Numbered from the stretch's first letter, positions 1 to 8,865 are shown. The stretch: DNA of 57,880 bases from Anaerolineales bacterium (GCA_016744335.1 JADGEO010000022.1:1-57880); one strand, 5' to 3'. The notes: generated by a model not told the origin, from the letters alone. A program made the numbers and translations.

Positions 1-15
1 CTACTAACCACCCCC

Positions 16-1248
16 TCACTCACACCGACTGCCCATCCCCCCATCATTTCCGTTCACATCCGAAGAAGAGATATCAGAATCAACCGAGGGCCAAGTACCG
101 GCTTCAAATTGATCAACATAAGAACGCACAACATCAAAATCGCTATCCCAAATAAAAGTATTTGCACCGAGAATGGGATCATAAGTATAAGTACCTTCAA
201 AAGTGCCTTCGGGAAAAGAAGCAAAAATGATATTGCTTCTCGGCATTTGTGTTCCTAAACAAGCCAATTGCGTAATTTGCTCAGGCGTTAAATCGGTTTG
301 GATATTATCGGTAAAAGCAGAGATCAAAGCGGGGATTTTAGGAATAATCTCAGGGCTTTTTATCTTCTCTTCTAAAGTACACATGACCACATTTTGATGG
401 TTAGAACGCGCAAAAGTGCTCACATTTCTCATTCGAGCAAAGGTTAGCACCTGCTCACCGTTTAGGTGATTATTTCCCGCAGGGAAAACCAAACGGTCAC
501 TCCTATCGTAAGAACTGCGCCCATCTACGCCATTGGCGAAATAAAAATCAAGCCCACCCAACGCGTCAATCGCATCTACAAAAACATCCATGCTAACTGC
601 CAGATATTGGTTTGCCCTCAAGCCAAAATTTCTATCTAAGGTGCGCGCCAAAAGCCCAGGTCCTTCGCTAGGATGCTCCCAATAATTCAACCCAGGGTTA
701 CCATAAATATAAGCCGTGTTTAGCTTTTGGTACGATGAGCCTAAATTATCGTTAATTTCAGGAATATCTACCCATAAATCTCTGGGAAACCCCAAAATAG
801 TCACTGTTTCAGCTTCAAAGTCAATCCGGATTGCACGCATCACATCGGCGCGCCCATAACGATATGCGTCTGAGCGCGCATCGCTCCCAATGCCTAAAAG
901 CATCATTGGCGGCAAATTGCCGCAAACAGACGCGCGCAAAGTTTGGGTTGGCATTGCTGTTGCGGTGCCTAGGGTTTCGGTGCCAGAAGGCGTTTTGGTG
1001 CTATCAATGCTAAGGGTTGCGCTTGGCACCAAAGTGCCCGTAGGAAATATCGTTTGAAGCGCAGAGACAACGGTTTCGTTACTTCTCACATCTGCAAAAG
1101 AATCCAAGGTTGGGTAATCTAAAACAGCCCCCAAAGGTTTTTGCGACCAAGAGCGATAGACCTTGCTTCCCTCATAAAAAACAAACGCAAGCAACGCCAA
1201 GAGTATAATGGCTAAAGTGCCAAGAAAGAATTTTTTCGATTTTTGCAT
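16..1248 (-). CDS. LytR-CpsA-Psr (LCP) family cell-envelope protein
   Basis: LCP proteins are membrane-anchored phosphotransferases that move polyprenyl-pyrophosphate-linked glycopolymers onto peptidoglycan or other surface acceptors. The 410-residue product has a short basic N terminus, one membrane segment (about residues 8-26), a Ser/Thr-rich linker (about 65-105) and an LCP domain from about 115 to 365. Visible LCP landmarks are GIGSDAR (119-125), the RADVMR segment (133-138), GFPRDLW (153-159) with the conserved Pro-Arg-Asp, and LNTAYIYG. The fold places the domain outside the membrane. The start is the ATG at 1248 directly before the hydrophobic segment; the stop (TGA) lies at 16-18, so the gene is complete. 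The acceptor and donor polymers cannot be told from sequence. No partner gene is visible in the window, and the plus-strand neighbour is divergent across a 343-base spacer. Confidence 0.93.
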   Translation of the reverse strand: MQKSKKFFLGTLAIILLALLAFVFYEGSKVYRSWSQKPLGAVLDYPTLDSFADVRSNETVVSALQTIFPTGTLVPSATLSIDSTKTPSGTETLGTATAMPTQTLRASVCGNLPPMMLLGIGSDARSDAYRYGRADVMRAIRIDFEAETVTILGFPRDLWVDIPEINDNLGSSYQKLNTAYIYGNPGLNYWEHPSEGPGLLARTLDRNFGLRANQYLAVSMDVFVDAIDALGGLDFYFANGVDGRSSYDRSDRLVFPAGNNHLNGEQVLTFARMRNVSTFARSNHQNVVMCTLEEKIKSPEIIPKIPALISAFTDNIQTDLTPEQITQLACLGTQMPRSNIIFASFPEGTFEGTYTYDPILGANTFIWDSDFDVVRSYVDQFEAGTWPSVDSDISSSDVNGNDGGMGSRCE

Positions 1249-1386
1249 ACGCCAATTATACCCCCCTTGAAAGTCCCGGATAGTTGCAAACGTGACATGC
1301 TTAAATCAGATTTTAGATTAGCTTCTAACCACCTGACAGTTTCATTTTTGAAGGTGGCTAGATTAGATTTCATATCTGGATTTTTA

Positions 1387-1550
1387 GCCCGCGACGCGCG
1401 TACTTCGACAGGCTCAGCATACATGACCTCAACTTGGGTGCTGGTTAATACGCGTTTCTTTAACGTGAATGTGTTGCCAGCCAGCTCCCCGCGTCCATAA
1501 TGAAACCAAGCCCAAATTCACGTGTGCTGAGACTGTCGAAGCACGCGGGC
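1387..1550. repeat. 164-bp element with imperfect terminal inverted repeats
   Basis: Within the gene-free spacer 1249-1591, the left arm 1387-1419 and right arm 1525-1550 are imperfect inverted copies: both read GCCCGCG, then a CTTCGACAG core, then CTCAGCA. A smaller internal dyad (ACGTGAAT near 1465, ATTCACGT near 1515) would add a second stem. No reading frame in it looks real. The arm 1399-1426 matches 13479-13507 inside hom at 26 of 29 aligned positions. It resembles a non-autonomous mobile or extragenic palindromic element. Apart from possible promoters for the two divergent genes, nothing else is recognisable in this spacer. Confidence 0.6.
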
Positions 1551-1591
1551 ATTTTATCCAAATCTGAAAAAAACCTGCTACAATCTTCCTT

Positions 1592-2599
1592 ATGAAAAAT
1601 CTTCCCGAAACCTTCCTTCCCGCATTAAAAAATGAACTAAAAAAGCAAGTTGCGCGCGTTGATGAAACACACACCGCCGAATATCACAAAATGCTGACCT
1701 ATCACATGGGCTGGGTCGGTGAAGGTGCGGGCGCAAAAGCAAGCGGGAAACAAATCCGCCCACTTTTACTTTTGCTCACCGCCTCTGCTACGGGTGGGGA
1801 GTGGGCAAACGCCTTACCCGCCGCAGCGGCAATAGAATTGATTCATAATTTTTCACTTTTGCACGATGATATTCAAGATAACGCCGAAACGCGGCGCGGA
1901 CGGCTTACCGTTTGGAAAAAATGGGGCGTGGCACAAGCGATTAACGCTGGCGATGGCATTTTTATTCTTGCCAATTTAGCCATGGGTGATTTAAAAGAAA
2001 AATACCCCGCCGAAATTGTTTTAGATGCCAAACGCACCCTGCAAGAAACCTGCCTGAGCCTGACGCGGGGGCAACATCTCGATATTGCTTACGAAACGCG
2101 TGCCAATATAGAAATTGGCGATTATTGGCAAATGATTGCGGGAAAAACTGCCGCACTACTCTCTACCGCTACCGAATTAGGCGCATTACTTGGCGGGGCA
2201 GATGAAAAACTTAGGTTCACCTACCGCGAGTTTGGACATTATCTTGGGCTGGCTTTTCAGGTACAAGATGACCTTTTGGGCATTTGGGGCAATGAAGCAG
2301 AAACGGGAAAATCGGTCTCTAGCGACCTGCTCGAAGGCAAAAAATCTCTGCCAGTTTTATACGGGCTTGAAAAAAATGGCAAATTTGCTGAAAGATGGAA
2401 AAAAGACGCGCTTACTGAAGATGAAATCCCCGAGATGGCACACTTATTAGAAGTTGAAGGTGCGCGCTTAGAGACCCAACGCCAAGCAGACCAAATGACA
2501 GAGTTTGCGCTTAATGCCCTCAGAACGGCAAACCCACAGGGTGAGGCAGGCGATGTGCTTTTTGAGCTAACAGAACGGTTATTGGGGCGGGCGGCTTAA
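1592..2599 (+). CDS. Polyprenyl diphosphate synthase (geranylgeranyl/farnesyl type)
   Basis: This trans-prenyltransferase condenses isopentenyl diphosphate with allylic diphosphates to make the chain for quinones, carotenoids or lipid carriers. The 335-residue product shows the first Asp-rich motif DDIQD at 92-96 followed by RRG, the GKQIRP lysine/arginine patch (52-57), and the second Asp-rich region QVQDDLLGIWG at about 223-233 with a KSVSSDLLEGK lysine region after it. An aromatic residue (Phe87) lies five residues before the first Asp motif; by comparison with archaeal enzymes this is compatible with a C20 product, but that is inference. Length is typical of the family. It stands alone on the plus strand between minus-strand genes. 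Confidence 0.93.
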   Translation: MKNLPETFLPALKNELKKQVARVDETHTAEYHKMLTYHMGWVGEGAGAKASGKQIRPLLLLLTASATGGEWANALPAAAAIELIHNFSLLHDDIQDNAETRRGRLTVWKKWGVAQAINAGDGIFILANLAMGDLKEKYPAEIVLDAKRTLQETCLSLTRGQHLDIAYETRANIEIGDYWQMIAGKTAALLSTATELGALLGGADEKLRFTYREFGHYLGLAFQVQDDLLGIWGNEAETGKSVSSDLLEGKKSLPVLYGLEKNGKFAERWKKDALTEDEIPEMAHLLEVEGARLETQRQADQMTEFALNALRTANPQGEAGDVLFELTERLLGRAA

Positions 2600-2652
2600 T
2601 AAAAAGTTTGAAAGTTGAAAGGTTGAAAGAATAAGCCTCGCAAACGAAACAG

Positions 2653-2700
2653 CTTCTCCCCCCTTCGGGGGGAGATGTCCGTAGGACAGAGGGGGGAAGA
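2653..2700. repeat. G/C-run palindromic repeat in spacer
   Basis: This 48-base unit has a stem of C-run/G-run halves (CCCCCCTTCGGGGGG core), then TGTCCGTAGGACA and a G-run. It is the same family as the repeat inside the PEP-utilising gene at 28732-28775, which has the same order of C-run, CTCGGGGGAG, TGCCCAAAGGGCA and G-run. It lies between two converging genes (2599 and 2731) and could fold as an mRNA 3'-end hairpin. A short purine-rich imperfect tandem repeat (CAGAGATT..GGAG, twice) follows at about 2710-2739. Confidence 0.7.
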
Positions 2701-2730
2701 TTCAGAGTTCAGAGATTCGGAGAACAGAGA

Positions 2731-4902
2731 TTAGGAGACGGGAGAGACGCAAATACGAAGCCCGAGGCTGTAGTCATGAGAATCGGGATTGTTGCTGTAG
2801 CGGGAGGCGCAACGCGCGTGGCTTCGATTATAGAGGAAAGAACCGCCGCGCAAAACGCGACTCCCGGAAGCACTTGCATCTTCTCTTTTCTTTCTCCCTT
2901 CCATCTCCTGTGGATAAGGATATACCTTCCATAAAGAACGCGTCCACTCCCAAGTATTACCAACCATATCAGCGCAACCATAAGGGCTATCGCCAGCAGG
3001 TGAAAATTGCCCTACAGGGCTGGTTGTGCCTATTTTACCCTCATATGAATTGCACTTCGCAGAGTCAAATTCATTGCCCCAAGGATATTCATTGGCATAT
3101 TCGCCACGAGCGGCTTTTTCCCATTCTGCTTCGGAGGAGAGGCTAAATTGATAGCCATCAGGTAAATTTTTAGCATGGTTTTCGTTCAGCCAAGCAATAT
3201 ATTTCTGTGCATCATGCCATGAAACATTCACAACAGGGTGATTTTCTTCACCACCTTCAACCTTAAACTTTGAACCTGAGAACTCTCGATAATTTACATT
3301 CGTCACTGGAAAACGCGCCATATAATAATCGTAAGGCATATCTACGGTATGCTGAGGCTGTTCATCATCATCTCCAACACCTTTTTTACTACCCATGAGG
3401 AATTCCCCTGCGGGAATACGCTGAAAAGGCATCTCACCAAAGGTAAATTCTGCTTCAGCTTTTAAAGTTGAATCTTGAAGATCTATACCTTTGCCACGCA
3501 AATGAGCTTTTTCAGTTTCGGGAAGGGTATCGGCTTCCTTAAGAATAACTGGCTCCTCATCCACAGGCAAAGCGGTCAGGTGAAAAAGTTGGTCAAGTAC
3601 TTGAGGAGAAAACCGTTTGCGAAAAGGACGTATTTCTCGTAAGACACGTCTCATCTGATCATTTAGGTCTTCTTTAAAACTAGCCGCCGCGGCTTCATCT
3701 GCTTTTTCGCCCTCTCCTCCTGCCCATTTAAAAGCGTTCTCCAACAAACTTGTGACTAAATCATAATCATCGGAGGAAACAGGGCGTATTTTAAATAAAC
3801 GCTCACGAAATTTGCTCGAGGAACGCATCAAAATTTCCCATGAAACAAAAATATCATAATCAATACGATCAGCTTCACCCGTATTTTGCCAAATTGCCCA
3901 GCGGAGCATAATATCATTAAGGAAAGTTTTCACTTTGCGTGGGTTGGCTTCAGCACCTGCTACAACGGTTTTCCAATGCTGATAAAGCGGGGATTCTGCA
4001 CTAATCTGCTCTTTGACAAAGATATCCATTTTGTCATGCGCGATAGGTGGCAAATTAAATCGCAATTGAATAACCTTTTCAAGATATTCATCGGGGCTGT
4101 CGTCCAAGACACCCGTGTCTTGATAATGCGCCGTAACCGCAGATTGCAAGCGTTTAATATCTGCGCCGAGGAAAAAGACGCAACCGCGTTTATCGAGAAA
4201 GAGTTTGACTGCTTCTAAAGTCTGGACAGCTTGCTTAGGCAGGCAACGATCAAGATCATCTATGAAAATAACCAATGCGCCTTTGCTTTCATCAATTTTT
4301 GTATAATCGCTTTTTCCATGCACCCAGCGCGCGAGGAGAGTCTCGAAAGCCTCGTCAAAATAATCGAAAAAGGCAGTATGGGTCTCAAAATGCGACTCTT
4401 TTTTATGCTTTGCGGGGTCAATCTGAAAGCCAAGTCCGCCAAATTTAAATTGAAAGGCATTAACAAACATTTCTGCCATTTCGTAGGAGGGTTGTGTTGG
4501 GTCTTCCCACCAAGCATTCAAGCGATTTTTGAAACCATCTCCCATCATAGCCGTTAAAATAACGCGCGTTAATGCAACGAGAAGTTCGTCTCCATCGGTA
4601 TATTTCCAGGCATCAAACCAAACCGTTTTACATTGGCGGAAGTCATCCGATTCTTTTGGATTGAAAAAACCTTCCCCCGAATCCAACATACGCTTGATTC
4701 TGTGCAAGAGCGTCGTTTTGCCCGCTCCCCATGCGCCACTGATCCCAACCGTGAGTGGAGTGCGCGTGTCAACATCGGCGGTAAGACGGGCAAAGGTGGC
4801 GGCAAATTGGTCAAAGTGAAAAAAGACATCATCTTCTGCACGTAGAGGCGCATCGTGCATAATATGCGGTGTGAGATATTGTCGCTTTTTGGATTTAGGC
4901 AT
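2731..4902 (-). CDS. KAP-family P-loop NTPase fused to FGE-sulfatase (C-type-lectin-like) domain
   Basis: The product (723 residues from the ATG at 4902) has two parts. Residues about 20-420 form a KAP NTPase: Walker A GAWGAGKTT (56-64), WFDAWKY (about 95-101) and Walker B IFIDDLDRC (about 212-220). No membrane insertion is visible, unlike many KAP proteins. Residues about 491-723 form a formylglycine-generating-enzyme-like domain: GEFLMGS near the start, DMVGNTWEWT, and RVLRGGSF near the end. Such NTPase-FGE fusions are often linked to signalling or conflict systems, and the FGE fold is also the classic scaffold of diversity-generating retroelement targets; both are family knowledge, not proof of function here. 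The frame is open upstream to 4983, but that region overlaps a terminator hairpin, so 4902 is preferred. The last 40 residues have an unusual codon pattern (see findings). Confidence 0.9.
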   Translation of the reverse strand: MPKSKKRQYLTPHIMHDAPLRAEDDVFFHFDQFAATFARLTADVDTRTPLTVGISGAWGAGKTTLLHRIKRMLDSGEGFFNPKESDDFRQCKTVWFDAWKYTDGDELLVALTRVILTAMMGDGFKNRLNAWWEDPTQPSYEMAEMFVNAFQFKFGGLGFQIDPAKHKKESHFETHTAFFDYFDEAFETLLARWVHGKSDYTKIDESKGALVIFIDDLDRCLPKQAVQTLEAVKLFLDKRGCVFFLGADIKRLQSAVTAHYQDTGVLDDSPDEYLEKVIQLRFNLPPIAHDKMDIFVKEQISAESPLYQHWKTVVAGAEANPRKVKTFLNDIMLRWAIWQNTGEADRIDYDIFVSWEILMRSSSKFRERLFKIRPVSSDDYDLVTSLLENAFKWAGGEGEKADEAAAASFKEDLNDQMRRVLREIRPFRKRFSPQVLDQLFHLTALPVDEEPVILKEADTLPETEKAHLRGKGIDLQDSTLKAEAEFTFGEMPFQRIPAGEFLMGSKKGVGDDDEQPQHTVDMPYDYYMARFPVTNVNYREFSGSKFKVEGGEENHPVVNVSWHDAQKYIAWLNENHAKNLPDGYQFSLSSEAEWEKAARGEYANEYPWGNEFDSAKCNSYEGKIGTTSPVGQFSPAGDSPYGCADMVGNTWEWTRSLWKVYPYPQEMEGRKKREDASASGSRVLRGGSFLYNRSHARCASRYSNNPDSHDYSLGLRICVSPVS

Positions 4903-4965
4903 AGAGCAACCCCAATACTTTTGGTGAGAATAATAAGTGTATTGTACAACAAAACTAGCGGAAAC

Positions 4966-5006
4966 AAAAAAAATCCCAGACATCCTTTTAATATCTGGGG
5001 TTTTTA
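4966..5006. terminator. Bidirectional intrinsic terminator
   Basis: Stem CCCAGA (4975-4980) / TCTGGG (4994-4999), extended by A-T pairs, has an A-run on the left and a T-run on the right, so it can act on either strand. It lies upstream of the KAP-FGE start and insulates that gene from the leftward transcript of the 5127-5432 gene. Confidence 0.75.
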
Positions 5007-5083
5007 TTTAGCACTAAAGATTATAGCTAAATTTACAGCTTCGCAACCACTCTGCCTCGAAACCTGAAAGACAAAAAAGAAAT

Positions 5084-5118
5084 AAAAAGAGCTGATATTT
5101 TCATATCAGCTCTTTTTT
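5084..5118. terminator. Strong bidirectional intrinsic terminator
   Basis: A perfect stem AAAAGAGCTGATAT with a four-base loop (5099-5102) runs into T6 on the plus strand and into a T-run on the minus strand. It sits 9 bases beyond the stop of the 5127-5432 gene and is its obvious terminator. Confidence 0.92.
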
Positions 5119-5126
5119 CTATAAAA

Positions 5127-5432
5127 CTACACTCTCTCTACCGCACCCATTACTTCAAAACGCCGCTCACAAAGTGGAGAGATTAGGTGTGGCTGTACGT
5201 CGCTCAAAAATTCTTTGTACATCTCGCTCTCAAAGAAGGCATCTGCATCCTCCTCAGAATCCCATGCGGTGAGATAGTTGAATTCGAAGGGTTGCTCTGG
5301 GCATTCCAGCACATAGCTTGCCTGCCCGCCATGCCGATTGACAAGGTCAATAAATTCTTCACTGTGCAATGTCTCGCTCACAGTATCGGCGTTTGGCAAA
5401 TACAAATGAATTGTCGTTAAGTGGAACCACAT
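5127..5432 (-). CDS. Small ABM-like (dimeric alpha-beta barrel) protein
   Basis: The 101-residue product has the alternating strand-helix pattern of the antibiotic biosynthesis monooxygenase/heme-degrading-like dimeric alpha-beta barrel: an N-terminal strand, a helix ending in a glycine-rich turn (RHGGQASY), a central strand FNYLTAWDSEEDADAFFES, and a C-terminal strand. The phrase 'W-D-S-E-E-D-A-D-A-F' is typical of ABM domains, in which a strand leads into the second helix. Substrate and reaction are unknown, and the monooxygenase name should not be taken literally. A good ribosome site (AGGAGG about 8 bases upstream) fixes the start at 5432. It is a single-gene unit with its own terminator at 5084-5118. 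Confidence 0.7.
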   Translation of the reverse strand: MWFHLTTIHLYLPNADTVSETLHSEEFIDLVNRHGGQASYVLECPEQPFEFNYLTAWDSEEDADAFFESEMYKEFLSDVQPHLISPLCERRFEVMGAVERV

Positions 5433-5607
5433 AATGAACCTCCTAATACCTGAAGTTGGATTAGGTTACAGATGATGCTCGACACGATGTAGGGATATAA
5501 CCTAAAGTAAAGTTTCTTGTACACCTATTGTACAAAATTATTGGTTGTTATGCAACTATTTGCGCAAAATAAATTACATTATGCCATATTAAAAGGTCAC
5601 TTAATGC

Positions 5608-5642
5608 AAAAACCCCAGACATCGGCTTGATGTCTGGGGTTT
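5608..5642 (-). terminator. Terminator of ppdK
   Basis: The 14-base-pair perfect stem AAACCCCAGACATC (5610-5623) / GATGTCTGGGGTTT (5629-5642) with a five-base loop lies 20 bases past the ppdK stop. The stem core CCCAGACAT is shared with the left arm of the terminator at 4966-5006, suggesting the two hairpins are related copies. Confidence 0.88.
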
Positions 5643-5662
5643 CGTTCTTCTATTGAAATGCT

Positions 5663-8380
5663 TTACGCTCGATGTTCTAATGCGGCATGTCCTGCGGCTA
5701 AACGTGCAACAGGCACGCGGAAGGGGGAACATGAAACATAGTTCAAGCCGATTTGGTGACACCAATCAATGGAGTTGGGGTCGCCACCGTGTTCACCACA
5801 GATACCACATTCGAGCTCTGGGCGAGCAGCGCGTCCTTTGGCTACGGTGATGTCCATGAGTTGACCAACACCAGGGCGGTCAATGGTTTGGAAGGGGTTT
5901 TTCGGCAAAATGCCATCTTCAACGTATTTTACGAGGAAGTTGCGCTCTGCATCATCACGGCTATAGCCGAAGGTGAATTGTGTGAGATCGTTGGTGCCGA
6001 AGGAGAAGAATTCAGCAGTTTTGGCGATTTCGTCAGCGGTTAAGCCAGCGCGGGGGATTTCGATCATGGTACCGAATTTATAAGTAAATTCAACGCCTTT
6101 GGTCTTCATTACGTCAGCGGCAATCTCTTCCAATTTGGGTTGGATGAAATGCAATTCGTTCACGTGACCCGTAAGCGGAATCATGACCTCGGGATGTGGC
6201 TCGAAGCCTCGCAACTTCACGTCAGCGGCGGCTTCGAAAATGGCTCGAACTTGCATGGAGACGATTTCGGGCATCATCACGCTCAAGCGGACGCCGCGCA
6301 ATCCCATCATCGGGTTGGATTCGTGGAGAGCTTCAATATCTGCAAGAAGTGCTTCTTTCTCAGCAGCATCTTCACCTTTGATACGTGCGGCGATTACGTC
6401 TTCGAGCAATTCGCGCTCATCTGGCATAAACTCATGCAATGGGGGATCGATTAGGCGGATGATAACGGGGTATCCGCTCATGGCTTCAAAGAGACCGTCA
6501 AAATCGGCACGTTGGTAAGGGAGCAATTTGTCAAGAGATTCTTGGCGAACTTTGACATCATCACCAGCCAAAATCATTTTTTGAACGATAGGGAGACGTT
6601 CTGGCTCGAAGAACATGTGCTCGGTGCGGCAGAGACCGATACCTTGTGCGCCATAAGAGCGGGCGCGGCGGGCATCATCTGGATAATCGGCATTTGCCCA
6701 AACTTGAAGGCCCTTTGTGGGGTAACCTTCTGCTTTAGCAACACGAACATCGGATGCGGCAATCTCATCAGCCCAGTCGAGGAGGATGAGGAGGTCTGTC
6801 TGCTCTTCCAAAGATGGGGCAACAGCATCAACTGTCCCCAAGAAAACTTCGCCGGTGGTTCCGTCTACAGAGATCCAATCGCCTTCGGAAACGGTTACGT
6901 CTCCAGCGGTGAAAGTTTTTGCTTCCATATCAATACGCACGGTCGATGCGCCGACAACACAAGGAATACCAAATTGGCGAGCAACAACAGCGGCGTGGGA
7001 GGTGGCTCCACCTTCGCTGGTGAGAATACCTTTGGCGGCGAGCATACCGTGAACATCATCAGGTTTAGTGAAGGGGCGCACCATGATAACATCTTGCCCT
7101 TCTTCTTTAGCCTTTGATTCGGCGAGATCGGCGGTGAAATAAACACGACCAACAGCGGCACCAGGGGAAGCGTTTACACCAGAGGTGAACTGATTGGCGG
7201 CGGCTTTTGCTTCAGCAACAAATTGAGGGTGGAGAAGGGTATCAACTTGTTCGGGAGCAACGCGTTGGATAGCTTCTTCTTTCGTAATCATGCCTTCGTT
7301 TGCCATATCAACAGCAACTTTGACAGCAGACATAGCGGTACGTTTACCGTTACGAGTTTGAAGCATCCAGAGTTTGCCATTTTCGATGGTGAATTCTACA
7401 TCTTGCATTTCGCTATAGTGCTGTTCAAGAGTTTCACAAATACCAAGGAATTCAGCATAGGCTTCGGGGAGATCACCTTTCATCTCGTCAATTGCATTCG
7501 CATTACGAATGCCGGCGACAACGTCTTCGCCTTGTGCGTTCATCAGATACTCACCCCAGACTTTCTTTTCGCCTGTGGATGGGTTACGGGTGAAGGCAAC
7601 GCCTGTCCCTGAGTTTGCCATATTGCCGAAAACCATTGTCTGAACGTTGACAGCTGTGCCCAAATCGTGAGAGATGCCTGCGGCATTACGATAATCAATA
7701 GCGCGTTTGATATTCCATGAGCTGAAAACTGCTTCTGTAGCTTTCTTTACTTGCTCGAAAACATCTTGTGGGAATTCAAAACCAGCTTCTGTTGTGGCAA
7801 CTTTGAAGAGTTCGGTTACTGCTTTCCAGTCAGCGGCGGTCATATCTGTATCGCTGGCGTATTCTTTTTCTTCTTTATAGGTGTCGAGTGCTTCTTCGTA
7901 AGCCTCGTCATCAACGCCAAGCACAACTGATCCAAACATTTGAACCAAACGACGATAAGCATCATAAACAAAACGCTCATCACCTGTTAACTCAACCATA
8001 CTTTCTGCTACTTCATCGTTCATGCCGATATTAAGCACGGTATCCATCATGCCGGGCATAGAAATTTTTGCACCAGAGCGGCAGGATAAGAGAAGAGGGT
8101 TTGTTGCATCACCAAATTTCTTACCGGTTAATTCTTCGGTAGTTTTGATTGCTTCTAATTCTTGATCCCAAAGGCCTTCAGGGAATTGATTCCCCTCTGC
8201 AAGGTAAGCCAAGCAGGCTTCAGTTGAAGCTGTGAATCCGGGGGGGACGGGAATCCCGATGCGTGTCATTTCAGCAAGGTTTGCACCTTTGCCACCAAGT
8301 AAACCGCGAACAGCGTCCCAGCTACCTGCTTTTTCTTCTGCTTCGGCAACTTCGCCGAAAGTATATACCCATTTATTCAT
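5663..8380 (-). CDS. ppdK: Pyruvate, phosphate dikinase
   Basis: PPDK interconverts pyruvate + ATP + Pi and phosphoenolpyruvate + AMP + PPi in the cytosol, linking glycolysis and gluconeogenesis. The 905-residue product has the full family length and order: ATP-grasp domain from residue 1 (GGKGANLAEM at 29-38, CRSGAKISMPGMMDTVLN at about 100-117), swivelling phosphohistidine domain with the catalytic His in GGATSHAAVV (His462), and the C-terminal PEP/pyruvate barrel ending with the CGICGEHGGDP segment that carries the catalytic cysteine. The start ATG at 8380 is preceded by AAGGAG. It is monocistronic with a terminator at 5608-5642. A second, partial relative (27989-30835) lacks the PEP barrel. 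The long plus-strand open frames opposite this gene are shadows. Confidence 0.97.
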   Translation of the reverse strand: MNKWVYTFGEVAEAEEKAGSWDAVRGLLGGKGANLAEMTRIGIPVPPGFTASTEACLAYLAEGNQFPEGLWDQELEAIKTTEELTGKKFGDATNPLLLSCRSGAKISMPGMMDTVLNIGMNDEVAESMVELTGDERFVYDAYRRLVQMFGSVVLGVDDEAYEEALDTYKEEKEYASDTDMTAADWKAVTELFKVATTEAGFEFPQDVFEQVKKATEAVFSSWNIKRAIDYRNAAGISHDLGTAVNVQTMVFGNMANSGTGVAFTRNPSTGEKKVWGEYLMNAQGEDVVAGIRNANAIDEMKGDLPEAYAEFLGICETLEQHYSEMQDVEFTIENGKLWMLQTRNGKRTAMSAVKVAVDMANEGMITKEEAIQRVAPEQVDTLLHPQFVAEAKAAANQFTSGVNASPGAAVGRVYFTADLAESKAKEEGQDVIMVRPFTKPDDVHGMLAAKGILTSEGGATSHAAVVARQFGIPCVVGASTVRIDMEAKTFTAGDVTVSEGDWISVDGTTGEVFLGTVDAVAPSLEEQTDLLILLDWADEIAASDVRVAKAEGYPTKGLQVWANADYPDDARRARSYGAQGIGLCRTEHMFFEPERLPIVQKMILAGDDVKVRQESLDKLLPYQRADFDGLFEAMSGYPVIIRLIDPPLHEFMPDERELLEDVIAARIKGEDAAEKEALLADIEALHESNPMMGLRGVRLSVMMPEIVSMQVRAIFEAAADVKLRGFEPHPEVMIPLTGHVNELHFIQPKLEEIAADVMKTKGVEFTYKFGTMIEIPRAGLTADEIAKTAEFFSFGTNDLTQFTFGYSRDDAERNFLVKYVEDGILPKNPFQTIDRPGVGQLMDITVAKGRAARPELECGICGEHGGDPNSIDWCHQIGLNYVSCSPFRVPVARLAAGHAALEHRA

Positions 8381-8408
8381 TCTAAAATCTCCTTAGTTTA
8401 GGGTTTAA

Positions 8409-8436
8409 ATTATATGTTTTCTAGAACTACTCCAAA
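8409..8436 (-). promoter_or_regulatory. ppdK: Candidate sigma-70 promoter of ppdK
   Basis: On the minus strand a perfect TATAAT (8409-8414) is preceded, after 16 bases, by TTTGGA (8431-8436), a weak -35 match. The implied start lies about 20 bases before the ribosome site of ppdK. The -10 box is convincing and the -35 box is not. Confidence 0.45.
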
Positions 8437-8802
8437 GAATAAAAACCAAATTTATTCAAGTAGTTACGATTGAGTAAGTTTTTTTTACCACCGCATAGTT
8501 TACCATAGCAAAATCATTATTTTGTTGTTTTTTTATCATAATATCGTAGTGTCTAGTGGCATATTCTAGGCAAAGAGTATTAGATTGAAAGGATTTTCCA
8601 GAATAGTTGATTGAAATCATTGTCTAAAACAGAAAGTGCAACAAATCACGCTAATATCTAAGTAAAATAACCCGCTACATTTTTAGGCAGGGCAGAATAC
8701 TGCTCACACCAAGAAGATGTTATTTGAGGGCAATCGCGTTAGAAATACGCGCGTGCCGAGTACTTTATCCAAAAAACTCTATCGAGAACAAGATTATCAA
8801 CT

Positions 8803-8862
8803 GCCAATCATCACTAATCTTCGCTAAAAAATAAAAGTTTAGTGATGATTGGCGAAGATTAG
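8803..8862. repeat. Overlapping, mutually exclusive dyads in the 8381-9124 spacer
   Basis: The 744-base gene-free stretch 8381-9124 contains two inverted repeats that share sequence. Arm 8803-8817 is the perfect complement of 8839-8853 (15 bp), and arm 8814-8824 is the perfect complement of 8852-8862 (11 bp). The two stems compete for the same bases, so a transcript could adopt either. The sequence AATCTTCGCTAA also recurs near 23680-23695. No gene is seen; 8437-8802 and 8987-9124 contain nothing I can identify. Confidence 0.6.
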
Positions 8863-8865
8863 CGG

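Noticed and set aside
2731..4902. A complete diversity-generating retroelement around the FGE domain
   Set aside because: No reverse transcriptase gene and no template repeat are present in the window; only the target-like tail is seen.
4903..4983. N-terminal extension of the KAP-FGE protein (27 codons upstream)
   Set aside because: It runs into the terminator hairpin at 4966-5006 and encodes no conserved residues; the ATG at 4902 is the better start.
6512..7117. 201-codon open frame on the plus strand opposite ppdK
   Set aside because: It lies wholly within the well-supported ppdK gene on the other strand and has no recognisable domain; it is an antisense shadow.
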